Shown piece after piece: positions 13,001-25,525 of a stretch of DNA of 64,000 bases. Positions within the stretch are counted from its first letter, which is position 1. Every line of letters begins with the position of its first letter. The DNA lies in contig CAADRB010000013.1 in assembly GCA_900708905.1 (NCBI GenBank), forward strand, positions 129,442 to 193,441. The letters run 5' to 3'. The position numbers and the translations under genes are program-made. The notes under the pieces are model-generated. The model was not told the origin of the DNA. It made no database searches and worked only from the letters and a program-made list of their open reading frames with translations. This stretch comes from Hymenolepis diminuta (taxonomy: Eukaryota > Platyhelminthes > Cestoda > Cyclophyllidea > Hymenolepididae).

Positions 13001-14850
13001 TGAGCAAATTTATTACTCAAATCACATTTAAGTATCAGCCTAGCATGTCACAAATGATCCAGCATACAGAAAAAAGGAAAACTCTTGTTTTTTGACATTG
13101 CCTTAAAATTTTCTGACAATCAGCATCACTTCGAGGTAAGCTGAAGCAAGTGGAACTGACAAGTAAATGCAAAAAAGTGGAAATAATTTTGTTCCCTCGA
13201 AATCTTTTCTATTTTGCTGAAGCTAACCGTCAAAATAGAATGTGTATGACTAAAAATTAGCAAAAATTCCTTTAAAAGGAATTAATAGTATATTAAATTG
13301 GTAATAGAAAGATGACTTTATCGATTAGATGGTCATTGAAACATTCCTTAAATATCTACTTTTCTCTGAAAGACTGGATTTTAATGAACTTTTTCGATTT
13401 ACCTCCATCATATGTCTCGTTGAGACTTTACTAATTAAGGTAGTTGACTCTTTAGGGTTCACTAATTGATTAATTAGAATTCAACAAAGCACGACTGATT
13501 TTCGTTCAAGATGATGGACAAGCCACCTGCGACGTTATAATTCCCACTTGGTGATAGCGTCAGGCGATGCATAACTAATGAGGGACAATGTGGGCGATAG
13601 ACACAACATTATATTCCCCTGAGAGGGAATGGGGGATGAGACATAACTCCACCGAGTTGCTTTAATTACACAGCACTGGCTCTTGGTGAAGGCATTAATT
13701 ATTTTCTCTACTTGGCTTCCTCAAACTCTAGCTCACACTTCCTATTCAGTTCCCGAAAAGCACTTTTTTATTTTTCTCTCAAAGAATTGCAGTCTAAATA
13801 CTCCTTTTCTCCGTGCTCAGTGCACCACCTTTTCATAAAAAACCTCAAATTTCCGCCTAACGAAAACGAATTTATTGTTACCAAGTTAATTTGAATAGAA
13901 CTAACGCAAATTTGTTCATTAAAGCTAATTATTTCAAACAATTTCAACCAACAAAGATGCTTTTGTTTTATTTAAAAGATGTTAATTATCGCTTACGCTA
14001 ATCTCACTAGCAACAGTCATGTGAATCTGCTGTCATTTCATAAACATTAATACGAACTCAGCGACCATTATCGTCTTCTGTAGACCGGCTTCGAATTGTT
14101 AATCATTTGATTTAATGACAAACTAGCGTAGAAGAAATATCGGTCGGTATTTTCCAGTTGTTCGATTAATATTCTCAAAGAAGAGGTTCGAAGCTAAAAC
14201 TGGATTTAACAACAAACAAGTCAAAATTATTGCTATTTTTAGAAGGAGAAAGTCTAACTAGAATGTCTGTAAGACAATAAATATTTCCCGAAGTGACTCA
14301 GGAGGGCTAGAAGTATGACAGCCTAATGGTTGTGCCGTAAACGAGTCCTTGCCCTGACATTAGCACTTAACGACGTGGTTATAACTGACGTGTATGTCAG
14401 TTAGTAGCTTTCTGTCAAGTTCTCCCCTGTCGGAAACTTACCCTCAATATTGACTAACATAATTGACATATGATGTCTCCCCAATTAGTAAAAAGGAAAT
14501 GGTGCGAAAACCACAGATTATTAGACCTGATGGACAGTATCATGTTCCACATTTTATTGGCTAACCACAGTAGGAAGTCATGACATTTAGGGTAAACTTT
14601 AAGCTGGCAGTAAGCAAACCGTATTTTTTCCTCTTTTACAGTTTATTTATCGGGGAGAACGTAAAAAGCAGAAGTGTTGGGGTGTTTATTCCCGACAAAA
14701 TGACTTTGGTTTGAGGCTTTTATTGAAGCTTTATTTTCTCTTAAAATGACATCCGCGATAATCTACTATGATCAACTCTTTCCAGACGGGAGTTCTGTAC
14801 TCGGAATCTCTTACAATGTATAAATTTTTGTATAAATCTAGAAATTACAA
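4026..14850. other. Intergenic DNA with no supported gene
   Basis: AT-rich sequence. The open frames are short and unrecognised. A short AAT repeat lies near 6465. The ATG frame at 4676-4882 has a hydrophobic, signal-like start but no other support. From about 10265 to 10400 there is one copy of a dispersed LTR-like repeat, listed separately. Confidence 0.5.
10265..10400 (+). repeat. LTR-like dispersed repeat, copy 1
   Basis: It aligns by eye with 54905-55035 in the same orientation: a TAAA...CTACAATC block, then CTTGCTnTGTGATnAAGAT and AGAAGAGTGAT, then an AGACTC-like end. An AATATAAAAACCCC TATA-like stretch lies about 65 bases upstream. This looks like the end of an LTR with its promoter, but no internal coding region is recognisable next to it. 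Confidence 0.45.
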
Positions 14851-14859
14851 TTTATTTGG

Positions 14860-15060
14860 TCCATTTGAACAAGGTATTATTTTAAAGATACGATTTGGAC
14901 AGGGGTATATAACTTTCAATACAATATTTACCGATGAGAGAGGAAAATTGAGGATTCCAATCTTGAAACCGAGGGTTACGCAAGCTCCAGTTGCGGTTAG
15001 GATCTCTTTCTCCTTAAAACATCATTACTTGAGATTTCAAGGGTGCTCGATTGACAAGGC
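14860..15060 (+). repeat. Unnamed dispersed repeat R2, copy 1
   Basis: It matches the reverse complement of 49900-50115. Shared blocks, in order, are AAGATACGATTTGGACA, a TTCAATA...ATATTTAC block, CCAG.TGCGGTTAG and GAGATTTC. A 103-codon open frame (14768-15079) crosses this copy, but in the other copy the same blocks are separated by a purine-rich expansion, so conserved coding is not shown. Confidence 0.55.
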
Positions 15061-15959
15061 TTCCAGGGCCAGTGAATGAAAATTGTGGTAGACTGGTTGG
15101 AAGGAGCGAAGGGCTGCATTCTGTTGAGATTCATTTCCTTGGTGAAAAAGTGTGCATACGAATTGACCAAGTTCAAAAGGTTGGATGGTTTATATTTATA
15201 GTGATAGTGGGATTTTTTTCTTCTTATTGCATGATTTTGCCGTAGCAGAGCTCACTTGGGATTCCCTTTACTTATAAACCATCGAACGATGTTGTTCCTT
15301 GACGTTACCAAGTATGAATTATAGTCGGAATTATCTTAGAAAGGAAAAAGACGTATTCTAAGGCACTATCGAATGTGATCAGTCTTCTTGAACAGTTTTT
15401 ACAAAGGAATTTTCCTTTAAAGTTTCCATTAATATAATATTAAGTCCGGTAAACAATGAACGAAATGTTGATGATTGCATGCAAAAGGAAAACTATCTTT
15501 TAGACCTCTGCTCTTCAAAAATAATTAGTGTGATAAATTTTAATTATCATTTTCATTTAAAAAACAAGAACTGGGAGAAATATCAATGATTGGTTGGAAC
15601 CAATCACCACAGAGATACCTTCCATTCGGTTGGTGTTGAAAGCTAATATCTACAATACTGACCTTGGAGCCTATTTGTGCTTGTCATTGTTTTATCAACT
15701 TTGATGAGTCAGGTGTAGATTAAGGCTATTTTGTTGCCTATTACTGCTCACCCAATTCCCTGAACTTATCAATTTCAAACTGTACTTTAACTTCATGGAA
15801 AATATTTCAGCTTGAACTTGACTTAGAGCTGGTTATTTTCGCTGTTATTGTCTATGATACCTTAGACAGTTTTTACAAATTTTAATCGCGGGAAGGCATC
15901 TGAATAAAGAGGAACAGTGAAAGAGCTCAATAAGGTGGAAAACTGCGGAGTGGATAGAT

Positions 15960-16165
15960 AGAAGATAGATACTGAAGTCGGGACATCACGAGTCTTACCT
16001 TATTTGAATAACGGAACATTTTTCGCTTTATTCTAATGTTATACATTCTTAATTTGAATCCCAAAATCATGGGTGAGATTACGTTCACCTTATTCAGAAT
16101 TTGTTGACCGACTGACTTAGTTCTGTTATTGGTCAAACGGAACTAATTTATTTGTGCCTTCTCAC
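15960..16165 (+). repeat. Unnamed dispersed repeat R1, copy 1
   Basis: It matches 58905-59135 in the same orientation. Shared blocks are TGAAnTCnGGnCATCA, TCTTACnTTATT, GAGATTA and TTGTTGACCG, followed by ATTCTGT and a CGGnnT..TTTGTG/CGC end. Similarity runs for roughly 200 bases with small gaps. The element type is unknown. Confidence 0.55.
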
Positions 16166-18000
16166 ATGCAAGATTAGAATTGGTTAGTGGAATATATTCC
16201 ATCAAATATGCGCTTAATTCAATGTCAAATCAGGTAGTTAAACAAGAGTCCCTGTGTCCGAACGGGAATATTAATAGGCGTAGTAGTAGGGAAATGATGA
16301 TGAATGGAGATGTGGGGGATGTGGAACAAAAATCTCCCACTGAAAAATGGTTGGTCAGAATCCTCCATCATGGAGCTAAATTAGCTGGTTTAGCAAGAGT
16401 CATGTGGGAGACTAAGACAGCCTTTCCTTAAGCCATCTTCCAGCTGATCTTATTTCTATACTAACTGGAAAATTATTCTAAAATGAACGCTGAATTTTGT
16501 TGTTTTATTCACAAGCATGTATAGGATCGAATTGGATTGGTAAAGCATGTCTACCTATAAAGCAAATGGTATCTATCCTCATATCTAAGGTCACCACCAT
16601 ATTCATGCCCCAAATTCCTTCTTCTTCCCCCTATTCTAACCTTTTCTGACCTAGCATAGTCTGCTGAGGTCATAACTTGGTGATTATGAGAGAAGTAAGC
16701 ACTTGCTTTCATTTGACGGAAACGTCAATCACAGGCATATCACGATCATTGGCTTGACAACCCTGAACTCCAATAAACTAACATGGGTGGAAAGTGTGAT
16801 TACTGCATGATCTCAAATGTAGGCTTAAGTTGAATCCTTCAGCATGATCCCATCCTAGTCATTTCAGTACTCGTTAAGATCAGTTTAGAAACGAAGACTG
16901 GATAATGAAAGGTCTCCCTAATTAAAGGCCGTTAATTCATGGAACCCAAATAGGCAATTAAGTGTGTGCAGATGGTGATAAATGGCACTCCGGTGAATGG
17001 GAAGTTCAGCTACCTTGTTTAATTTTGGCTAGCAATATTTTTCAGATTTGGAGCTACAATCACCGATGCTCAGTAACTGTAAATGTGCACTTTTTATCCA
17101 GATGAACTAGGAGTCTAGCGACAAGATAAACTCCCTTCGAGACTTGGTTACCTAACACCTCAACGTCATTTATGTTGAATGCATATTCTGACCTCCAGGA
17201 TAATTACCATATACCACGATGGNGGGGCATTGAATTGTTTTTGTCAGCACTTGTTCTGCACAGAAAGATGATCCGCCTGGAGCAATTTTAGTAATAAACT
17301 CAAATTCAGACATCTTGCTATTAGCTATTAAAATCCAATTCGTTTGATCATTTGTTATCACCGTCAAGTGAAGATCTCAAGACACCTGACTTCACAGACT
17401 GCAACTCTGTCATTGGCTCCTACACTTTTAAAAACATATTTCAATCATGTTATTTTAAGTAGATTCTCGAAACAGAGACAAGTCTTGAAAATGCACGTTA
17501 ATAGATAGATGAAAAGTACAAAAGTCCGGATAATGACCTAGTGGGTTGTTAGATCAACCTCATTTTTCATAGAAGTCGCGTTTAGCATGCATATTTCAGT
17601 CGTTAATCAAAATACCAAGTAGTAGTGGAATTTCGAATTCCTTAATCAAATTTTTAATTTATAAATAGCACAAGAAAATCGTTTTCCGCCCTTTTGTACT
17701 TTCCAGGAAGGAAAACCGGCGCTATTGACAAATTTGTAGTAATTATAAAAGATCACGAGAGTAAGATAGCGAGTGCACTGGGTGCATAAAAAGGCTATTT
17801 TAAAGGAATTGTTGGCTCCTTTTTGACAATGAAAGTCATAATTCTTTGCAAGAAAAATAGCCTATCTCAGTTATTAAATTTAAAAAAAGCGAAAACATCT
17901 TCCAAAGCAATAAATAACTTTTTATTTCTAAAAATTGATTATATTAACAATCTCTGAATGTAAATTTAGCTTCGTTTGCATGGTTGTATCTGTGGAGTTT

Positions 18001-18040
18001 GCGTGCAGAGGCCTCCTCAGCCAATCAGCAATCGATATCC
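18001..18040 (+). repeat. Short CCAAT-containing repeat block
   Basis: GCGTGCAGAGGCCTCC followed by AGCCAATCAGC recurs inverted at about 31708-31748. The shared part is only about 45 bases. CCAATCAG-type boxes are common in promoters and LTRs, so both may be remnants of one LTR family. Confidence 0.4.
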
Positions 18041-21000
18041 CTGCAGCTTGGCGTTGTTTGTCTTTAAGGACCAAGCTCGTGGATAGTGACTCATAAGGAG
18101 CTCTGTTCGCTTAAATTTCTTACTATCTCATCGCTTACGGATCAATGAACCCTCTCCACTCAACATCTTTCTTGTTCTCGCTACTTTGGGAGCAGCCTAG
18201 CCCATTTCGGGAGCAAATTTATAACAGAGGACTCTGCTAGACGCCATCCCGGACTACTTAGGAGGATTACCTAGTTGTAGCAAAAAGGCTTATTGGTTTA
18301 TCATCTGCTACACATCTTGATGTATTCGTTCATTACCTCATAAAATCTCTTCTCTTATTAAAGGATTGATTAGTGTTATTGAATATACTCTAGATCGTGC
18401 AGAGGGAGTTTTGGATAGAGGAAAATTTCCCTACGTGTCTGTGCGTGACCTTCTTCTTTTAGTCTAATTTAACTTGACACAATATAGTACATTCGCCTTT
18501 AATTCTACAGGACTTTATGAATGCAACAGGCAAAAGCCCTTTGCAGAAATTCTAATTTTTCCACTTAGGATTGATTTCTATTCAAACAGTCCTTACTGAA
18601 TGTCAGTTGAAATGACGTTGAATAAAGTTCCGACACTGTCCGGTCAAATTCCTATCAACGTCTGACTATGACGAGGAAAATAAAGAAAATCGTTCAACCT
18701 TGACCGAAAAGACAAAGATCTAGAAGCCTTGATAAAAACAACTTCAATAAAATTAATTAATGGAGAAGTGACTGTCATTTTTTAATGTTTTAATGTGAAA
18801 TTCTTTCATTTTTTGTCCTTGCATAAACTGGGTCCAGTGAGTGAATTCCACACCATTCATGGATCTAAAACGCACCTACAACATATCGATCATCCACACT
18901 TTCACTCGTCTCTGAATCTTAATGACCGTGCTCATTTACCTGTGATGAATACACACAGCTCTCTCTCTCTCTCCCTCTCTCTCAAATTTTGAGCACTTTT
19001 ATAGAATATACTTTCACGTCCCTTCATATCCTGTCATTTTGACTTGGGAAAAGGGGTTAGCTTAGCTCCTATAATTTTCTCTACAGGCCAATGAGAAAAT
19101 TATATGAAAACCATTTTTTTCGAATAATGGCTGGTATTAATCAATCCGAACAGTCAGCACATAGGAGATATCATTGGTGAAGACCTAAATTTTACTCCAT
19201 TTCGTGGGAGGAATTAAATTTCACATGGAAAAAGTGACTATAGGAGAAAACAATTCCCAGGAAATGAAGGCATTAACAGTGTCGGTTGAAGATTGCAACT
19301 AAATCCATGTATTGAAAAGCGAAGTGCTCTTCATTAAGTTTACCTGCATTCAGAAATGAAAAGGAGATGTACCGATGATTTCCTCTTTATTAGGATGCAT
19401 CTTTCTTACTAGTAATGTCATAGATAAAATGGTAAACAAATAATTCGTCCATTTCTCAGTCGAAATTCGGAAGCTGTCATTGGATGACTAAAAGTCCTTA
19501 AAACGGAAAATGAAGAGTGTGTTGCGGTAGAATACAATTACAAGGAGGACCATTTACACCTCAGCTCAATTTGCGTCATTAAAATATTCCCATGACACAT
19601 CCTCCTGTTTCTCTCCTGGAATCTCTATTAAAAAAGCGCGACCATAAGTGTGAACGTCTAGCTTCAGGAGACTAGTCTGATTAAATGTTATGTGGAGGGG
19701 TTATTGAAAACGCAGGTCAGACGTGTGTCAGAGACAAAATGAGATAAATAGATAAGTTATTTCTAGGTATACGGCTCTTAGATTAATAAAAGGACTAAAG
19801 CAAGTGCCAGGACACAGCGATTCCAAGAGTGGTACACAATAAACGTTGAGATCGAGTTCATGAAACACTCGAATTAGTGCGCCCCTCACTTTGGATTAAA
19901 TTACTACAAGTTCTTACTGCTTTCTTCTTTAATATGTCTCCTCTGTCGGGTCTTGAACTAACTTTCGGGATTGAAATGCCTCGATGTGGCAATGTCCTTG
20001 TGATGTGTCTTTAATCACCCTAATTTCCTCTTTTGTTTTCGCTACCTGGACTGACATATATTGTCGATTGATGCTAATAGCTGTTGTTACATGAACCTCT
20101 GCGCTGACTCATCGCTTCATGGTTAAGTGTTTCGTGAAGTACTTTCATAAATAAAATCAGATGTCTGCTAGTACCTGTCTTAAGACCTATTCTACCTCGT
20201 TTCTATAGAATGTGGCCGAACTCCTTTCTACTGGTCACCTTCATCATTATCCAAATTCGGCTTTCTTCATACTTCTTCGTGTCTGAAAGGGTCACTGGAA
20301 ATAATGAAATCACTGCTTAAGCGGTCATAGGTAATGATAAAGTTATCTTAGAATGCCAGAACAGATCGACGAATTGATTGCAATGTCTAAGTTCTCCGTA
20401 TCTGTGTCCATTTGGAACATGCCGAGATGGATATGGTCTACTTCTCCCGGTTCAGTGTGTCTAAATTGTTGTAATTTACATTAGTCAAAAGTTGTTTTCC
20501 TCCGTGGTCTAATAAGTTACAATGGCACTAAATGAAACTTGCGTTTGATGAAGAAAAAGTATATTTTTTATGATGTTTTGGGAAAATGACATCCAATTTT
20601 ATTATCTCTAATAAACAAATTGTTCGTTTGAATGAATAAATTGCTCTTTCATACGAAAATAATTCATCTCTCTAAAATACCAAAATGAAAAGATAAATTA
20701 TTGTGAATGAACGAAAATTATCATAAATTGGCGATTTGATGTGACTTCTAATTCCCTGAAAGTGGGATTCAGGAAAAATTCGTTGAATTTAAAAAGTGCA
20801 GGACATGCAAAAAAGAGGCTTGTAGCTCTCTAAAACTTCAAATTCTACTCTGTAGGTTAAAAGCTAGCGCTTTGTATTAATCACATAATTTAAACAAATT
20901 TAACCACGCTGTACCACTTTTTGTCCCTTAACATTCATCCAAATGACAAAAAATAGGAGCGGAATGGTGTTGTTTCAACAAACTAATTCGCTTTCCATAA

Positions 21001-22109
21001 GAACGGATGCTGGAACGGGAAATGGCTATCTCCGTTTTATTTGATACTATTTAAAATTTTTTTACTCGATCATTTATCTTACGTTCATTTACCTCCGTGG
21101 AAAAAATTTTGATCAAACGTTGTTATCCAAATTGTTTTAACCTGTAATTGAAGTATCGTAAGTATCCACAAGTAAAACAAAATTTTATATTTTTGTAAAG
21201 TATTTTTTTTACATCTGGAGTTTAACATAGTGAGGAGAAAGGGCACAAATAGAAGACGATAATAAAATCAGAGTATTCAAAGAGCCTTATTTCATTTGAC
21301 TCCTCTCTCCTGACTGTACGCCTCGTAGTTCGTCGTGTTCAAACGTTTCAATTTTCGGATTTCAGGAGTCGACTTTAACGTAGTGAAAGTAATTTTATTA
21401 ACTTAAAAAGTAATATTTCGGAATAAGTAGTCGGTTATCTTCGGTTTAATGATATTTCGAGTTGTGTTTGCTACTAATTGGAACAAATTTTAGCTATTTA
21501 ATGATGTATTAAAAAGCCTGCTCTAAGTTAAGATTAACTGTGCATCTCTATACTTTGTATTATCCTATCTCATTAATGTATCATACCTAAAATTATCCCT
21601 ACATACCCACTGTGTCAGTACATTATGAAATGCTAGTATCCCCACTTTTAAACTTAGAAAATTTAATCAATTTATCTCATGTAGTCCCTGACGGACGCTT
21701 GCCATTACATCACTGAAGTCAAAAGCTCCATACCTGTGGACTGCTTTTCGCATTAACAACTGTTCAAAGTTTTATGAACTTGTTTTTATTTAGGAAGCAT
21801 CGCAATTCCAGGCCTAGATGTTATCTCAAAGGTCAACCAAGAACATGATTTGGCCAGCAATTTTGATTAATCTGGTGGCCAAAATGAAATGTCTAAGGTC
21901 TTAATTTTTAATAGAACACTCTTAAACACATTTCATTTAGACCAGTTTCATCCTGTTATCTTCACCATAAGAGGGGAAAAATCTTTCCAATTGCAATTGA
22001 AAACCAACGTCCACTGAAATTTCAGGAAATGGGAGAATGAAGAATAAGGAGGTCCTAATCGCAACTGGAAGTATGTGGACATCTTGGTCCCTATTTGTCA
22101 TTTCTTATC

Positions 22110-22119
22110 NNNNNNNNNN
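22110..22119. other. Assembly gap (10 N)
   Basis: Ten undetermined bases, followed directly by a C run. Confidence 0.99.
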
Positions 22120-25100
22120 CCCCCCGGCAGTATACCCTATTTACAAATCGTGTTTTAGGAACGACGCTTAAATGCGACGAATAAAGATATTCGAAGGAAG
22201 AAAGAAATCTCCTTTCTGAGTTCAGTCCCTCAGTTCAACCAAATTTTGTTATAAAATGCAAACTAGTGAAAATGGGATTGAGTATTTTCGGAGTTATTTT
22301 TATATTCTCTGGCTCACACCTTAAAATGCTCTGCACTCGTGCTACTGATGTGTAAAAGCGATCATTTCCCTGCGTTACATTACTTTCTCCTTCCCCATGT
22401 TACATTTTAGCGAAATTTGGAAGAGGGAGAAGGCAAAGAAATCCAGCATACAACACAATTTTTTAAGGTCTTAATACGACTTGACACCTCGAAATTACAT
22501 GGAAATGTTAGACCAGCAATTTTCTCTTGCCCACATTATCCGTCAGTGCATTCTTAAACATTTTCCCAACAGTTATGTCCATATTCAAATGAATGATATT
22601 TCAAAAATAGGAGGAAGAATTGACAGTTGAATAGACACAAGGACGAAGAAAATTTCATTATAGTACATGAATATATGTATAAAGCGAGATATCGCAACGA
22701 GGGGTATAAAGATGTTGTAATGATTTCAGTTATCTCACCGAGATAGGGGGAGAGATCGGTGGGACACTGATGACGGAATAGTTTCGATTAACAGGAAATA
22801 GATGCAAACACGGACGCACAAACATTTATTGAGAATGCGATCAGGCACATGAACAAATGTAGAAAATCAATGAAGGGTTTGCATCACTCTTGAGTAGGTT
22901 GAGATGGGCTTTACGTCATTTTTGAATACTGACCTAGTTCCAGCGTTCGTTGTAAAAAGAATATGAGATTTGATGATGGATGACAGAACTGACAGGGGAA
23001 GTTACTATAACCCAATTGAAAATGACCAAAATCATATGGAAGTATGTTAGGGTGGTTATTTTGGGGTTGATGAAATATGATACGCCCCTGAGAACGATGT
23101 AAATAATTAACGGTTGAATGAACAGATGAAATTCATGACGCAAATCCGCAAATACCAATGAAATTAGCAGACCTAATTCAGTGAAAAAAAAAACAAAATA
23201 CAGGAACCATTTGAATCTGTCGAATTAAAAGTGAGAAGAAAAATCAATTAACAGAAAGCGATAATTATTTTTCGTTTAATGGACAACTTCATAGCCCTCA
23301 AGAGAAGACGAAGAGGCAAGTTCTGAAAGCACGGAGCAGACAGTACCTTTGAAAGTGGAAGGCCGAAAAAGTGACTTGGTTTTGGAGTAAAATTCAAAAA
23401 TGCGGGGAAAAATCAATAAATATCTTATATGTACGGAAAAATAAGTTGAAATTGATGGACGAATATAGAAAGCAATAGATTATTATTAGAAAGTATCATA
23501 TCTTCAGTGAAAGATAGATTGGAGAAAAGTTGTCATATCCGCAGTTTCTGACTGTTAACTTATTTAAATAGAATGAACATTGACTTCGCTACAAGCAAAA
23601 TTGAAAGAATGGCTGGAAATGAATGGGATAACCATAATGTTCAGTCAATTTTTCATCCATTTCCCAGAGTGTGGCGAATCCCCCTTTCCCCTTTCAGACC
23701 AAAATGGTTTAAACACACACACACAACACGGTAATGCGATGATTCACGTCCGAAGTTGTCCAGTAGTCGGACATGTGCTCGTCTACAGTTGTTTAATTTG
23801 ACCGCTCTGTCTACTGTTCCTTAAGTTGAATGCCTATTTTTTGGGAACGAGGAACATTTACAGGATTGAGAATGTTTTTCACTCTCGGACATAGAGAAAA
23901 AAAGGGACAATATGAAAAAGAAAACTTGAGAGATGGATGACTTCGGGATACATGCTGATTTGGCGGTACAATATTGTACCCCGAAATCCGTACCTGGGCC
24001 AAGTGACTAATATTCGAGATGGACCATTTAAATTTGGTATTTTAAGTGATGTTAGTGACTTAAACGTAATATATGTTAATTGAGGGAGTGCAGAAACATG
24101 TTAAATCCCATCATGAATGTCAAGTTAATGAAACTCGCTAGTAAATATTCAATTATTCAGTTCAAATCATACTCGTAAACCATCAAGTAAACACGATTTA
24201 GACACAGAGATTAAATAGAAGTTGTCAGCCTATTTAGTAAAGGGATGTTGTAACAACTGTAGCTATCTTCTAATTATCAAAAGATGTTTCACAATCCAAA
24301 CCTGAAAATCACGTGAACTTTTTGACATCTCAACTTTACACTCAGTGTCCTCTCTTTCTTCTCACTTTATCCCTTATTGGACTTACCATTAATTGATTTC
24401 AATTTTTTGTAAGAATTAAAATTCCTATCTTTAAAACGTGCTGCGGGTTGGATAATAAGAACCATGATGTCAAGGTGCTACCTAAAAATCGTATCTGGGT
24501 CAATTGTAGCCGTAATTTTATAACAGTAGCAGTCAGCAGCCTTCGCACTAATCTCCGTACAAGTAAACCCATCCAGAATCTTTCAAGGACAGAAACACAC
24601 CGATCACAAAGCAATATCCAGTCCACTTTTCACCTTACAGTCCCCAGGGTCGAGTTCAAACCGAAACTATCAAACATCAAGTTCATGATTTTTTGAAAGC
24701 TTAAAAAGAGTTTTTTTTTCAATATTATATTTCAAAATGATGTACCGTTAATTTTCTCACACCTGGCATTCAGGGAAATGGATGCTGTCTGGGCGCATTT
24801 CAGTTGTTCTGGTAGGAAGACAGGTGATGATGTCTTAAGCGCAAATAGGCCAAACTCCCTGAATTCCTTTTTTAGGAAAGTGAACAATCTGGAACAGTGT
24901 AAACGAACCCTCCAAGTTCAGCCCATTCAATGGGAAATCTATTATTGAGGTGGAGGGAAAACAAATCAGCATTAATAAGTTTTTCAAATTTCCCTGCTTA
25001 CCATAAAATAACTAAAACCATGCGGCCTAAAAAGATTTGCTCATTGGCCGAACCCTGTTTGAAATATTAAGCGGCTACTTCCAACTTCTGTCTGCTGATT

Positions 25101-25503
25101 GATTTCCGGATTAAAGTGGATCGCTTCGATAGGTAGTCAGAATTTACCACCTTTTCTAGAAAGAATAATAGAATAGAATAAAATAACCGTCAGATAGAAC
25201 ATATTAAAATCCAACCTGTTTGTATTCACCAATTTCAATGGTCTTTTATTCTTTATGTATGCCAGTTAAAAAAATTAATCAGAGCCATCTATTTGTGTGT
25301 CATTAAAAAGAGCAGCGTTTAGAAATCAATATATTCAAAATAACTCTATATGAAGTCAGATTATACTGTTGGTCTTCACGAATACCTCAAAACCAAATGA
25401 AAGCATATTTCCCTGCGCCTGACTATTTAATAGTCATCATTATGATGTCCAGGTCGTGTAAAAAAGACGATGGGGTTATTTTTCCAAATCTCATCTTATA
25501 AGA

Positions 25504-25525
25504 GGGCGGGGGGCCGGGGGTTGGG
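25504..25525 (+). other. G-quadruplex-type G tract
   Basis: Four G runs of 3, 6, 5 and 3 bases are separated by loops of C, CC and TT, which meets the usual pattern for an intramolecular quadruplex. It stands out in AT-rich surroundings and lies between two copies of a local duplication. Confidence 0.6.

Noticed and set aside
14768..15079. 103-codon ATG frame as a gene
   Set aside because: It overlaps dispersed repeat R2, whose second copy does not keep the frame.
24630..24665. B-box-like GGTTTGAACTCGACC on the minus strand
   Set aside because: No A box at the right spacing and no SINE body; similar short words occur by chance.
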